Assembly (NCBI RefSeq): GCF_051414115.1
Contig: NZ_JBLKNZ010000001.1
Coordinates: forward strand, 930,001-994,000
DNA length: 64,000 bases
Source of the DNA: Halovenus marina
GTDB lineage: Archaea; Halobacteriota; Halobacteria; Halobacteriales; Haloarculaceae
Direction: 5' to 3'
Part shown: one piece after another, positions 41,319 to 49,134 of the stretch
How positions within the stretch are numbered: the first letter of the stretch is position 1
How the letters are laid out: every line of letters begins with the position of its first letter
The notes under the pieces: generated by a model
Database searches by the model: none
Told to the model about the DNA's origin: nothing
What the model saw: the letters and a program-made list of their open reading frames with translations, nothing else
Position numbers and translations under genes: made by a program

Positions 41319-43940
41319 TTACTCCTCCCGTGGGTTGCTAAATGGCTTCGATCGCTCGCTCCGGAGCGCAGCGATGGGGCGGAAGGGCAAGAACACGTAC
41401 CGCTCGCGCGGGTCGTAGTTGATGAATGCGAGACTGTTCGTCATCACCGAGACGCTCGATATGGCCATCGCAAGCCCGGCGAGTGCGGGGTTCAGCAGGC
41501 CGAGCGAGGCGATTGGGATGAGCGTCACGTTGTACGCGAGCGCCCAGAACAGGTTCTGGTGGACCTTCGTGATGGTCGCCGCCGATACGTTCAGCGCCTT
41601 GAGCACGTCGGCTGGGTCGTCGCGCATCAGCGTGACGTCCGCACTCTCGATAGCCACGTCGGTGCCGCTCCCGATGGCGACGCCGACGGCCGCGTTCGTC
41701 AGCGCCGGTGCATCGTTGACGCCGTCCCCGACCATCATCGCGTGCGTTCCGTCCGCCTGTATCGCGTCGATGGCGTCGGCCTTCTCGTCGGGCAACACCG
41801 ACGCACGAACGTTCTCGGGGTCGATCCCGATCTCGTCTGCGACTGCCCGTGCCGTCCGTTCGTTGTCCCCGGTCAGCAACATCACCTCGAACCCGCGCTC
41901 GCGCAGCGTCGCCACCGTCTCCGTTGCGCTCTCGCGAACCCGGTCTGCCATCGCCAGCACGCCAGTGAGTTCGCCGTCGACTGCGACGAGAATCGCCGTC
42001 TTGCCCTCGGTTTCGAGGCGTTCGAGCGTCGACTCGGCCCGGTCGATGTCGATTCCAGCGTCCCGGAGGAGCTTTCGATTGCCCACCAGCACTTCCCGGC
42101 CCTCGACTGTCGCTCGAACGCCGTGGCCGGGGACGTTCTCGAACGACTCCGGTTCGTCAGGGTCGTAACCCCGCTCGCGTGTACCCTCGACGATGGCCTG
42201 CGCGAGCGGGTGCTCGCTCCCCCGCTCGGCGCTCCCTGCGGCCGCGAGTACATCCATCTCCGGGGACTCCGCGAGTGTGCCGCCGTCCGGAGCGGCCGCG
42301 CTGTCGAACTCGGACGCCGACACGACATCGGTCAGTTCCATCTCGCCGTGAGTGAGCGTCCCGGTCTTGTCGAAGACGACGGTGTCGATGGTTCGGGCCT
42401 GTTCGAGCACGTCACCGCCCTTGAACAGGACGCCGTTCCGGGCGCTGATCGTCGACCCGACCATCGTCGCCGCTGGCGTCGCGAGACCGAGCGCACACGG
42501 ACAGGCGATGAGCAACGCGCTCGCGAGTACGATCATCGAAAATTCGACGAGTGGAATCCCGCCTGCGACGGCGACTGCCGGACCACCGCCGACCGGCGTC
42601 CACAGCGGAAGCCACCCGACGAACCCGCTCAGCGCGTTCGGGAAGAGAAACCACAGCGTCGCCCACGTCACGGCGTTGACGATGACCGCGGGAACGAACA
42701 CCGCGGCCACTCTGTCGACGAGTCGCTGTACCTCGGGTTGGCGGCTCTGGGCCTCCTTGACTCGGTTGACGATCTGCTGGATCGCGGTGTCCTCACCGAC
42801 ACTGGTCGCCTCGACCAGCAACACGCCGTTTTCGTTTATCGTCGACCCGATGACCTCGTCACCTTCGTCTTTCTCCACGGGGACGGACTCGCCCGTGACC
42901 ATCGACTCGTCGACCGCGCTCTGTCCGTCGACCACGACGCCGTCTGTCGGCACCTGCTCGCCGGGCCTGACTTTCATCACGTCACCGACTTCGACCTCAG
43001 AGAGCGGAACGGTCCGCTCCTCGCCGTCGACCACGATGGTCGCCTCCTCGGCTTCCATCTCCAGTAGCTTCTGGAGGGCGTCCCCCGCCCGGGCTTTCGA
43101 CCGGGCTTCGAGCCAGTTGCCGACCGTGATGAACCAGAGGATGAACGCAACCCCCTCGAAGTACAGTCCACCCTCGGGAATAATTCCTCCGAGGACGGCA
43201 ACACTGTAGATGTAGCCCGTGCTCGTTCCGACTGCGACGAGCGTGTCCATGTTCGCCTGTCGGTTGTTGACCAGCGCGCTGTAGGCCCCCTCGATGAACT
43301 CGCGACCGAGCGTCCCCATCAGCACTGTGGCGAGGACGAACTCGACCACGCCGAATTCGACGCCGAATATCGTCTCGGGGATAACCGATATCCCAAACAG
43401 CATCTCAAGCATCAGCACGATAAACGGTGCTGTGAGGATGCCACCGAAGACGACGAGACGGCGTTGCGTTGTGAGCTCTCGCTCGATTGCGCGCTCGCGG
43501 TGGTCTTTCCCCTCCGATTCCTCCCGAACTGGCTCGTACCCAGCCGATTCGATCGCCTCGTAGACCGCATCGAAGTCCGTGTCTGCGGGATTGTACGAGA
43601 CGAACACTTCGTCGGTCGCGAAGTTCGCGTCCGAATCGAGCACGCCTGGCACGTCAGACAGCGCGCCCTCGATGTTTTCCGCACAGGTCGCACACGACAT
43701 CCCCTGCACCGAGATGGTCTCGCTTGCACGTTCGGGGTCGTAGCCGACGCTCTCGATAGCCTCGAATACCGACTTCAACGAGACAGTTTCCGGGTCGTAG
43801 GTGACAGTGCCCTCGTCGGCGGCGAAGTTGGCGCTCGCCCGCTCGACGCCGTCGAGTTTCGACACCGCCTCCTCGATGTTCGACGAACACGTCGCACAAG
43901 ACATCCCCGATATCTCGATTTGCTGTGTGCGTGTGGGCAT
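41319..43940 (-). CDS. copA: Copper-transporting P-type ATPase CopA
   Basis: The 873-residue P1B-ATPase exports Cu(+) from the cytoplasm. Two N-terminal heavy-metal domains each have GMSCATC (near residues 11-17 and 80-86). The membrane CPC motif is in LLIACPCALGLATPA near residue 480, and the phosphorylation motif DKTGTLT lies near residue 525. The C-terminal MVGDGVNDAPAL hinge motif and the final two helices are also present. The ATG at 43940 is chosen because the first metal domain begins right after it. The upstream frame reads through noncoding DNA. Confidence 0.96.
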   Translation of the reverse strand: MPTRTQQIEISGMSCATCSSNIEEAVSKLDGVERASANFAADEGTVTYDPETVSLKSVFEAIESVGYDPERASETISVQGMSCATCAENIEGALSDVPGVLDSDANFATDEVFVSYNPADTDFDAVYEAIESAGYEPVREESEGKDHRERAIERELTTQRRLVVFGGILTAPFIVLMLEMLFGISVIPETIFGVEFGVVEFVLATVLMGTLGREFIEGAYSALVNNRQANMDTLVAVGTSTGYIYSVAVLGGIIPEGGLYFEGVAFILWFITVGNWLEARSKARAGDALQKLLEMEAEEATIVVDGEERTVPLSEVEVGDVMKVRPGEQVPTDGVVVDGQSAVDESMVTGESVPVEKDEGDEVIGSTINENGVLLVEATSVGEDTAIQQIVNRVKEAQSRQPEVQRLVDRVAAVFVPAVIVNAVTWATLWFLFPNALSGFVGWLPLWTPVGGGPAVAVAGGIPLVEFSMIVLASALLIACPCALGLATPAATMVGSTISARNGVLFKGGDVLEQARTIDTVVFDKTGTLTHGEMELTDVVSASEFDSAAAPDGGTLAESPEMDVLAAAGSAERGSEHPLAQAIVEGTRERGYDPDEPESFENVPGHGVRATVEGREVLVGNRKLLRDAGIDIDRAESTLERLETEGKTAILVAVDGELTGVLAMADRVRESATETVATLRERGFEVMLLTGDNERTARAVADEIGIDPENVRASVLPDEKADAIDAIQADGTHAMMVGDGVNDAPALTNAAVGVAIGSGTDVAIESADVTLMRDDPADVLKALNVSAATITKVHQNLFWALAYNVTLIPIASLGLLNPALAGLAMAISSVSVMTNSLAFINYDPRERYVFLPFRPIAALRSERSKPFSNPREE

Positions 43941-44049
43941 CTCGTGTTCGAACCTACGGGTTCCTCGTTTAACCCCCTTGTTGCTTTGATCTACAGGCAT
44001 ACTTCCGCAGTATATTTCGAATCTAATGCGAAAGCTGGCCCTGGCTTTG

Positions 44050-44637
44050 CTATTCGTTCCAGACTGCGAGGAAGAGTCCGATGAACAACCCGATCGAAAG
44101 CGCAACGAGTCCGACCACCGTCACTTCTGCCGGTCCAGAGACACCCTGAAGGTCGATGGTAGGAGCTGAGTTCTCACTGATTGACGTGCCGAGCAGCAAC
44201 GGTTCGAGTACGGCGACCACAAGTGATGCGATGATTGCGAACTGAACGTATCGCCGAATGCGGTCGACCTGTGTCTGGTCGACCGACGATTCCTCGGTGA
44301 CGAACTCAGTGTCACCGTCGGGGTTTGCCTCACCGAACAGCAATTGCCAGAGCGCACGCCCCACCGCGCTGTCACGTCCTGTGTGAATCAGTTCAGCGAG
44401 CAAGACCAGCCCGATGGCTCCGAAAAGGGTTCTGTCCCAGCGGATATTGTCGATCCGGCTCGGTTCGCGGATGACGGCCAGCAACACGACCGTCACTGCT
44501 ACTAATGGCAGGGAGACCAGAAACCACAGCGTCAGCAACGCGCCGGTTATCCCCCCGGGGTCGAAGACCAACTGCAGGAGGATGATTGCGCCCCCAGCGC
44601 CCAACAGTCCACGGAGCCGATTTTTGACTCGCTCCAT
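44050..44637 (-). CDS. Membrane protein of unknown function
   Basis: The 195-residue product has five hydrophobic segments (AGGAIILLQLVFDPGGITGA through VTVVGLVALSIGLFIGLFLA), interrupted by an acidic loop (NPDGDTEFVTEESSVDQTQV). The start is placed at the ATG at 44637. The frame remains open upstream to beyond 44890, but that part overlaps tRNA-derived repeats and is not expected to code. No family was recognised. Confidence 0.72.
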   Translation of the reverse strand: MERVKNRLRGLLGAGGAIILLQLVFDPGGITGALLTLWFLVSLPLVAVTVVLLAVIREPSRIDNIRWDRTLFGAIGLVLLAELIHTGRDSAVGRALWQLLFGEANPDGDTEFVTEESSVDQTQVDRIRRYVQFAIIASLVVAVLEPLLLGTSISENSAPTIDLQGVSGPAEVTVVGLVALSIGLFIGLFLAVWNE

Positions 44638-45006
44638 CCCGTAGGAACGCGACCAGCGTTCGAGAATGGGCCGAACAGCCTCGTGATTGGCTGAGCGACC
44701 ACTGTCCCCACCCCCGAACACAGCGTCCGATCCACTCCCATCGAATGGCGACTGTTGCACGCTCTCTCTTGGGACGGGAGCGAGATATGTCTGGTGGAGG
44801 CAATATTGCGAAACGGCCAGAAGGTCCGGGCGCGGGAATGTGAACCAGTGCCAGAGGTTCCTGCTCACCTCACTTCGCTCGGTTGCGCGGGCTGCCACTG
44901 GCAGGGTTCAATTCCAGTCACACCTTCTGCTCCTCACGTCCGTTCGTCGGAAGAAGGTCTTCTTCTGAGCCATCGCTCACGTCGTTCGCGATGACGTCGG
45001 AAGAAG
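44638..45006. repeat. tRNA-His-derived scar: partial att-like repeats
   Basis: A 21-bp exact repeat of the tRNA-His 3' end and its flank (agaaggtccgggcgcgggaat) occurs at 44819-44839 and at the real tRNA (45002-45022). A second flank repeat, cgtcggaagaaggtc, occurs at 44945-44959 and 44995-45009. In opposite orientation, gggttcaattcc at 44904-44915 matches the tRNA T-arm. Together they look like nested integration or excision scars at the tRNA-His 3' end. No integrase is encoded nearby. Confidence 0.7.
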
Positions 45007-45078
45007 GTCCGGGCGCGGGAATTGAACCCACGTCTTGGCCACCACAAGGCCAAAGGATACCACTACCCCAGCCCGGAC
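45007..45078 (-). tRNA. tRNA-His (GTG)
   Basis: The minus strand folds into a cloverleaf. The acceptor is TCCGGGC with an extra G at position -1 that pairs with C73, the hallmark of tRNA-His. The anticodon arm is TGGCC-TTGTGGT-GGCCA with anticodon GTG. The T-arm GTGGGTTCAATTCCCGC and 3' end GCCCGGAC follow. CCA is not encoded and there is no intron. Partial copies of its 3' end lie just downstream. Confidence 0.96.
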
Positions 45079-45205
45079 ACGCATCCCAAGGTAGCCCAGT
45101 TGGACAAATATACGTTACGACTCTCCGCGTGCCGTGCCATCTGCTACCGCGACGCCCCGCCGAACCGCGCTCTTTTTGCGGCCGCCGAGTCTAGATCCGA
45201 TAGCA

Positions 45206-45661
45206 GTGGCGATCACCGACAAGATCTACCTCAAGAACCACCGACAACTCGTCTCCCAGATGGAGACGTCGTTCCCGAAGAGCGCCTTCAGCGGCGCGAC
45301 GATGGACATCCTCTATCAGGGGGAGGGCCTGTCCAAACTCGACGACGCGACGCGTGATCGCGTACTCGATTTCGCCGAGGACTTTCTGGACTGTGACTGC
45401 GAGGCCAGCCCACACTGTGGCTGTCCCGAGCGGAAGTTCGTCCGCTATCTGCTCGAACTTCGCGAACAGGGACTCGGCCCGGACGCCATCGTCGACGTGA
45501 TGGGCGACGACTATCTCCTCTATGCCTATCCGGGCGATATCCTCTCTTTTCTGGATAGCTCCGTTCGAACCCTCGAGGCGGCCGGGCAACTCGCGGATGT
45601 CGACGGTCAAGCCGAACAATCGAGTCAGCTTCGACAGCTTCGGGAAAATCTCGTCAGATAA
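45206..45661 (+). CDS. Conserved haloarchaeal protein (DUF5814-like)
   Basis: The 151-residue protein is taken from the GTG at 45206 (VAITDKIYLKNHRQLVSQME). It has a Cys-rich patch, CDCEASPHCGCPERK, that may bind zinc, and a helical C-terminus (DILSFLDSSVRTLEAAGQLA). It resembles my memory of DUF5814, a domain also found attached to haloarchaeal helicases. Upstream residues in the same frame look non-coding. The gene converges with the ribbon-helix-helix gene with a 3-bp gap. Confidence 0.8.
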   Translation: MAITDKIYLKNHRQLVSQMETSFPKSAFSGATMDILYQGEGLSKLDDATRDRVLDFAEDFLDCDCEASPHCGCPERKFVRYLLELREQGLGPDAIVDVMGDDYLLYAYPGDILSFLDSSVRTLEAAGQLADVDGQAEQSSQLRQLRENLVR

Positions 45662-45664
45662 GGG

Positions 45665-46105
45665 TTAGAACGTACTGTCGTCGAACTCGCCGCCGATCCG
45701 GTACGGCGATTCTTCCTCCTCCTCACCATCTAGATCTTCTAGCTGGACGACGTCCTCCTGGTCGACCTCGTCGAGTTCCTGCCGGAGTTTCGTCACGTAG
45801 CGTTTGTGTTCTTCGAGCTGTTCGCGCAGGTGTTCGGCTTCCAGTTCCAGTCGCTCGTGTTCGCGGACGAAGCTCTTTGGCACCTCGACTTTCGGCGGGA
45901 AACTCTCCGTACTGCTGGTTTCGGTCGATTCGCTGATCTCGTGTTCGGGAACGACCTCGATCTGTCCGTCGTGGGCAACCAACATGTCGACGTAATCCCG
46001 AAAGACGGCCGAAAGCGAGATGTCTCGCTCCTCCGCGATGTCGCGCAGGGTTTCGAACTTCTCCTGGCTTACGCGAAAGGAGATCGTCTTGTTCTTGTTG
46101 CCCAT
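45665..46105 (-). CDS. Ribbon-helix-helix DNA-binding protein with coiled-coil tail
   Basis: The 146-residue product starts MGNKNKTISFRVSQEKFETL, a ribbon-helix-helix (CopG-like) domain. An acidic linker, a coiled coil (LELEAEHLREQLEEHKRYVT) and an acidic tail follow. It should be a dimeric DNA-binding regulator. A minus-strand element GGTTAAATACG lies 25-35 nt before the ATG and is probably the promoter. No cognate toxin is encoded beside it. Confidence 0.85.
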   Translation of the reverse strand: MGNKNKTISFRVSQEKFETLRDIAEERDISLSAVFRDYVDMLVAHDGQIEVVPEHEISESTETSSTESFPPKVEVPKSFVREHERLELEAEHLREQLEEHKRYVTKLRQELDEVDQEDVVQLEDLDGEEEEESPYRIGGEFDDSTF

Positions 46106-46204
46106 CGTTTTCCATACTGTGTTCTCATCGTATTTAACCGTTTGTCAGACGCGTGTCTGTCAGTGGGGGTTGGCCCCGGTCCCGAAAAAACGCGCCCCGG
46201 TGGG

Positions 46205-46795
46205 CTAGTCGGCGCTCGCTTCCGGCGATTCGAGCGTTTCGAGTGCCTCGACGGCCGCCCGCCGGTAGTTCTCGACCGGCAGGTCGTAGGTCTCCTTCGC
46301 GAGTGAGACGTACTCGTCGGGGCTATCCGCGTTGAAGGCCTTGATTCGCTCGATGGTTCGTTCCGCGGTTTCGACGACCCAGCGGTCGCGCGTCGCCTCG
46401 TCGACCGCCGAGATCGATTCCGGCCGAACGGAGACGTTCACGTCGCCCTCGTCGGTCTCGTAGGTCCGGGGCTTGCCGACGACCGCAACGTACTCCGGCG
46501 GTTCGAGTTCGCGCAACATCGACGCCGCGTCCGGCTGGTACTGCCCGGCGTAGGTGTAGTAGGTGTCGCCGTTCGGGTCGACGACCCGGCCCTGCCAGTA
46601 CTCGGAGTCCTCACCGACATCTTCGGTTTCGGTGAGCGTCCCGACGATGAACACCCGGTTTGCCTTCGCTCCCGTCGGCAGGAGTGCGAAGTTGGGCGCG
46701 CGCTCGTCGTCGCTTTCTTTGAACGTGTAGGTCGCGTCGTTGAACTCGCGGGCGAACACGCGCCGCGCGACTTCTCGGGTCGGTGTACTCGCCAT
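46205..46795 (-). CDS. rpap3: RPA-associated protein
   Basis: The 196-residue protein has an OB-fold-like core (NRVFIVGTLTETEDVGEDSE and YWQGRVVDPNGDTYYTYAGQ) and a helical C-terminus. It belongs to the group known as rpap, encoded downstream of RPA genes in haloarchaea and linked to repair after DNA damage. Its ATG directly follows the TAG stop of the RPA gene, so the pair is translationally linked. Confidence 0.93.
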   Translation of the reverse strand: MASTPTREVARRVFAREFNDATYTFKESDDERAPNFALLPTGAKANRVFIVGTLTETEDVGEDSEYWQGRVVDPNGDTYYTYAGQYQPDAASMLRELEPPEYVAVVGKPRTYETDEGDVNVSVRPESISAVDEATRDRWVVETAERTIERIKAFNADSPDEYVSLAKETYDLPVENYRRAAVEALETLESPEASAD

Positions 46796-47731
46796 CTAGA
46801 TCGACCTCGCTTTGATGAGGGTTGCTTCAGGATCGGCTGGCTCAGTCTGTTGGGTCACCTCGTCCGCGAGGACGTACCGACCGAAGGTCGGCCCGACGAC
46901 GTGGTAGTACCGCCCGAGCGTCTTCTCGCGCATCTCGTCGGCCACGACAGACGTGTCGAGTGCGTCCATCGCCATCTCCTGGGCCTTCTCCAGCGTGATG
47001 CCCGTCACTTCCTCTGTGGTTTCGCGGTCGAAGATGACCTCGTGGACTTCGTTGCCGTCGTCGATGACGCCCTTGATTCGCAGGTCGAATTCGCCTTCGA
47101 CTTCGCCGTGTTCGGAACAACGCCCGTTCTGCAGGACGCGCGTGCAGTCCTCTTCGGGACAGCGCTTGATCAGTCCGGACCCGGACTGGATGTCGACGAG
47201 TGCGCCCTCGATTTCGGCCGCGTCTTCGCCGACCTCGATATCCTCGTCGAGTTCTTCGATTGTCGTCGTCCGGTTGAGTTTGACCGAAAACCGGCCCTGG
47301 TACTCGTCGGTGACGACGTTTCGGAGGTCGTAGACCTGCCCCTCTGTCAGATCTTGCAGATCGGATTTCGACCACTTGGTGAACTTTATCGTGCCCGTCT
47401 CGTCACCGAGCAGACCGACCTGCGCCACCGCGTCGCTCTGGGCGTCCCAGAGATCGACGACCTTGGCCGTCAGGTCGACCCACTCCTCGGGGCTGTCGAT
47501 GTCGGCGATTTCGACGCGGTCGTTCCCGCCACCGCCAATCTCGTCCCGGTCCATGTCGGCCTCGTCGAGGTAGGTGTTCACGACGCTCCGGCGTGCCTCG
47601 CTCGTTGGCACTTTGTACTCTTCGGTGAGCGTTCGGAGTCGCTCCTCTATCTCGTCGACCGACACGTCGAGACGGTCTGAAAACTGTTCGTGTATCTCTA
47701 CTGCGTGTGTACGCAAATCTGTCTCTGTCAT
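46796..47731 (-). CDS. rpa3: Replication protein A (single-stranded DNA binding)
   Basis: The 311-residue protein contains a winged or helical N-terminal part and OB-fold domains (DSPEEWVDLTAKVVDLWDAQ, GLLGDETGTIKFTKWSKSDL). A zinc finger CPEEDCTRVLQNGRCSEHG follows at about residues 195-213. It protects single-stranded DNA during replication and repair. A TATA-like GGTTTTTATACG is 66-76 nt upstream on the minus strand, implying a leader of about 45 nt. It is coupled to rpap. Confidence 0.95.
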   Translation of the reverse strand: MTETDLRTHAVEIHEQFSDRLDVSVDEIEERLRTLTEEYKVPTSEARRSVVNTYLDEADMDRDEIGGGGNDRVEIADIDSPEEWVDLTAKVVDLWDAQSDAVAQVGLLGDETGTIKFTKWSKSDLQDLTEGQVYDLRNVVTDEYQGRFSVKLNRTTTIEELDEDIEVGEDAAEIEGALVDIQSGSGLIKRCPEEDCTRVLQNGRCSEHGEVEGEFDLRIKGVIDDGNEVHEVIFDRETTEEVTGITLEKAQEMAMDALDTSVVADEMREKTLGRYYHVVGPTFGRYVLADEVTQQTEPADPEATLIKARSI

Positions 47732-47927
47732 CGGGTTCTCACTGTCTCCGCGTGGTTTTCGGTGGGAGACATACGCCGATTGGTTCTCTATCGTATAAAA
47801 ACCTCCGCAAGCGGGGTGAAAGTGGTCGCTCCGGGATGGCGAGGCGACGCTGTGGTTTGTCTTGGCCTTGACTCTGTGTTAGTGACGTGGACGATGGACA
47901 TTTGTGAGTCCCACCCAAAGGGAGGGT

Positions 47928-48206
47928 ATGAGCGACGGGGACCGGATATCGCGCTTGCTCCGGACGAAACTCCGCGGCGCGGGCCGTCAGTACGCGGAGG
48001 CGCGTCAGGCCTTCGACGACGGGCGCATCGAGGGACTCGACCTGCCGACACAGGAGGGCAAAGCCCGTATCGTCTGTCGCCGTCACGCGGAACAGCGCAC
48101 GGTCGAACTCGACAGCGACCTTCGCCCGTCCTGTTTCGATGCCGACCACCCCGACTGTCAGGGCTGTGTCGAAGATATCCGAACCGACTGTATCGAAACA
48201 TGGTGA
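47928..48206 (+). CDS. Conserved haloarchaeal cysteine protein (DUF7091-like)
   Basis: The 92-residue protein begins MSDGDRISRLLRTKLRGAGR, a basic helix, and ends with a Cys cluster (CFDADHPDCQGCVEDIRTDC) that may bind zinc. It resembles what I recall as DUF7091. The ATG at 47928 has a GGAGGG motif four bases upstream, a Shine-Dalgarno-like site. No partner is apparent. Confidence 0.8.
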   Translation: MSDGDRISRLLRTKLRGAGRQYAEARQAFDDGRIEGLDLPTQEGKARIVCRRHAEQRTVELDSDLRPSCFDADHPDCQGCVEDIRTDCIETW

Positions 48207-48279
48207 TTCACCTGTTCAGCGCCCTTCGGGACCTGTCGATAGGACAAACGATTTACTCACGGCGGGTGAACAGCGACCG

Positions 48280-48510
48280 ATGAACCCCTTCGTCCGATTC
48301 TGGCTTCTCAGTCTCTCCCTGATCACGGGGGTCGCTGCGCTGGGTTATCTGTTTCTTTCCTTTCTCTTTCCCGGGTCCGGGATCGTCGCGGACAATCCGA
48401 ACGTTCGCCTTGCCGTCACCATGATCGGAGTCACTGCCCTCGGTGTGTTCGTCTGGTCGTTTACCTTCGCCGAGACTGCGGAGTCCGCTCGCCCGATACG
48501 ACGGAACTGA
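48280..48510 (+). CDS. Small two-helix membrane protein
   Basis: The 76-residue product has two hydrophobic segments (VRFWLLSLSLITGVAALGYL and LAVTMIGVTALGVFVWSFTF) with short charged ends. The ATG at 48280 is chosen because the hydrophobic part starts right after it. The stop TGA overlaps the first base of a palindromic repeat element. The function is unknown. Confidence 0.72.
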   Translation: MNPFVRFWLLSLSLITGVAALGYLFLSFLFPGSGIVADNPNVRLAVTMIGVTALGVFVWSFTFAETAESARPIRRN

Positions 48511-48588
48511 TACTGTCGGCTGTACCATCTCGAAAATACTTCGCCACCGGCGTGGGGAATATTTTTACGCACGTACAGCCGACAGTAT
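48510..48588. repeat. Palindromic repeat element, copy 1
   Basis: The 79-bp element is bounded by atactgtcggctgta at 48510-48524 and its exact reverse complement at 48574-48588. The interior also pairs imperfectly (cgaaaatac...; gaatattttt), so the whole can form a long hairpin. It begins at the stop codon of the membrane protein gene upstream. Confidence 0.9.
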
Positions 48589-48670
48589 GACGGCTCTCTT
48601 GGTGACGTCACTCTCGAAATAGTAGGGTAGTAAAATCGGGTCTCCCGTCTCGTCTCACGACAAGACGGTC

Positions 48671-48746
48671 ATACTGTCGACTGTAACATTACGGAAATAT
48701 TCGCCATACCGGTGGCGAATTCTTCCGTACTTACAGCCGGCAGTAT
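48671..48746. repeat. Palindromic repeat element, copy 2
   Basis: The 76-bp element is bounded by atactgtcgactgta and tacagccggcagtat, with interior arms ggaaatattcgcca / tggcgaattcttcc. It lies 82 bp after copy 1 and 9 bp beyond the 3' end of cspA. Confidence 0.9.
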
Positions 48747-48755
48747 CAGGAACCG

Positions 48756-48950
48756 TTAGTTGCGGACGACGTTCGTCGCGCGGGGGCCCTTCGGAGCCGA
48801 TTCGATGTCAAATTCGATCTCTGTACCTTCTTCCAGATCCGGGCCGCCGACGTCTTCCATGTGGAAGAACACGTCCTCGTCCGCATCCTCTGTCTCGATG
48901 AATCCGTAACCGCCTGTGTCGTTGAAGAAATCAACCGTACCTTCTGCCAT
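48756..48950 (-). CDS. cspA: Cold shock protein CspA
   Basis: The 64-residue product is a single cold-shock OB fold with RNA-binding motifs: GTVDFFNDTGGYGFIETED (RNP1) and EDVFFHMED (RNP2). It binds single-stranded RNA or DNA and acts as an RNA chaperone. The ATG at 48950 is family-normal. Haloarchaea carry a few such proteins. Confidence 0.96.
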   Translation of the reverse strand: MAEGTVDFFNDTGGYGFIETEDADEDVFFHMEDVGGPDLEEGTEIEFDIESAPKGPRATNVVRN

Positions 48951-48973
48951 TACGAATACACAGATGCGAGACG

Positions 48974-48986
48974 CACGTATAACTCC
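48974..48986 (-). promoter_or_regulatory. Putative TATA box of cspA
   Basis: The minus strand reads GGAGTTATACGTG, centred about 30 nt before the cspA ATG. Confidence 0.5.
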
Positions 48987-49134
48987 TCCGATGTTCGCTT
49001 CCTGGTGAACGGACAGCCGGGCAGTCGGGTAAAATTCTACCCACGTTGATTGTTTTGGGCTGTCGACATTCGCAAGACACAGGCGTGATAATCGGGCCCT
49101 TGCATTTATACTCCACCACTCGGAACGGTTGGCC

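Noticed and set aside
41319..44105. Longer CopA start upstream at 44105
   Set aside because: The additional 55 residues are Ser- and Arg-rich and non-acidic, and the first metal-binding domain begins directly after the ATG at 43940.
44638..44898. N-terminal extension of the membrane protein at 44050-44637
   Set aside because: The extension would run through the tRNA-derived scar and contains no hydrophobic or conserved segment.
44819..44925. A second functional tRNA beside tRNA-His
   Set aside because: Only the T-arm and 3' acceptor regions are repeated. No D-arm or anticodon arm can be formed, so it is a fragment.
48510..48746. CRISPR array formed by the paired palindromes
   Set aside because: Only two copies lie here, each about 76-79 bp with an 82-bp gap, and no cas genes are near. 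Length and palindromic structure fit a mobile repeat, not CRISPR.
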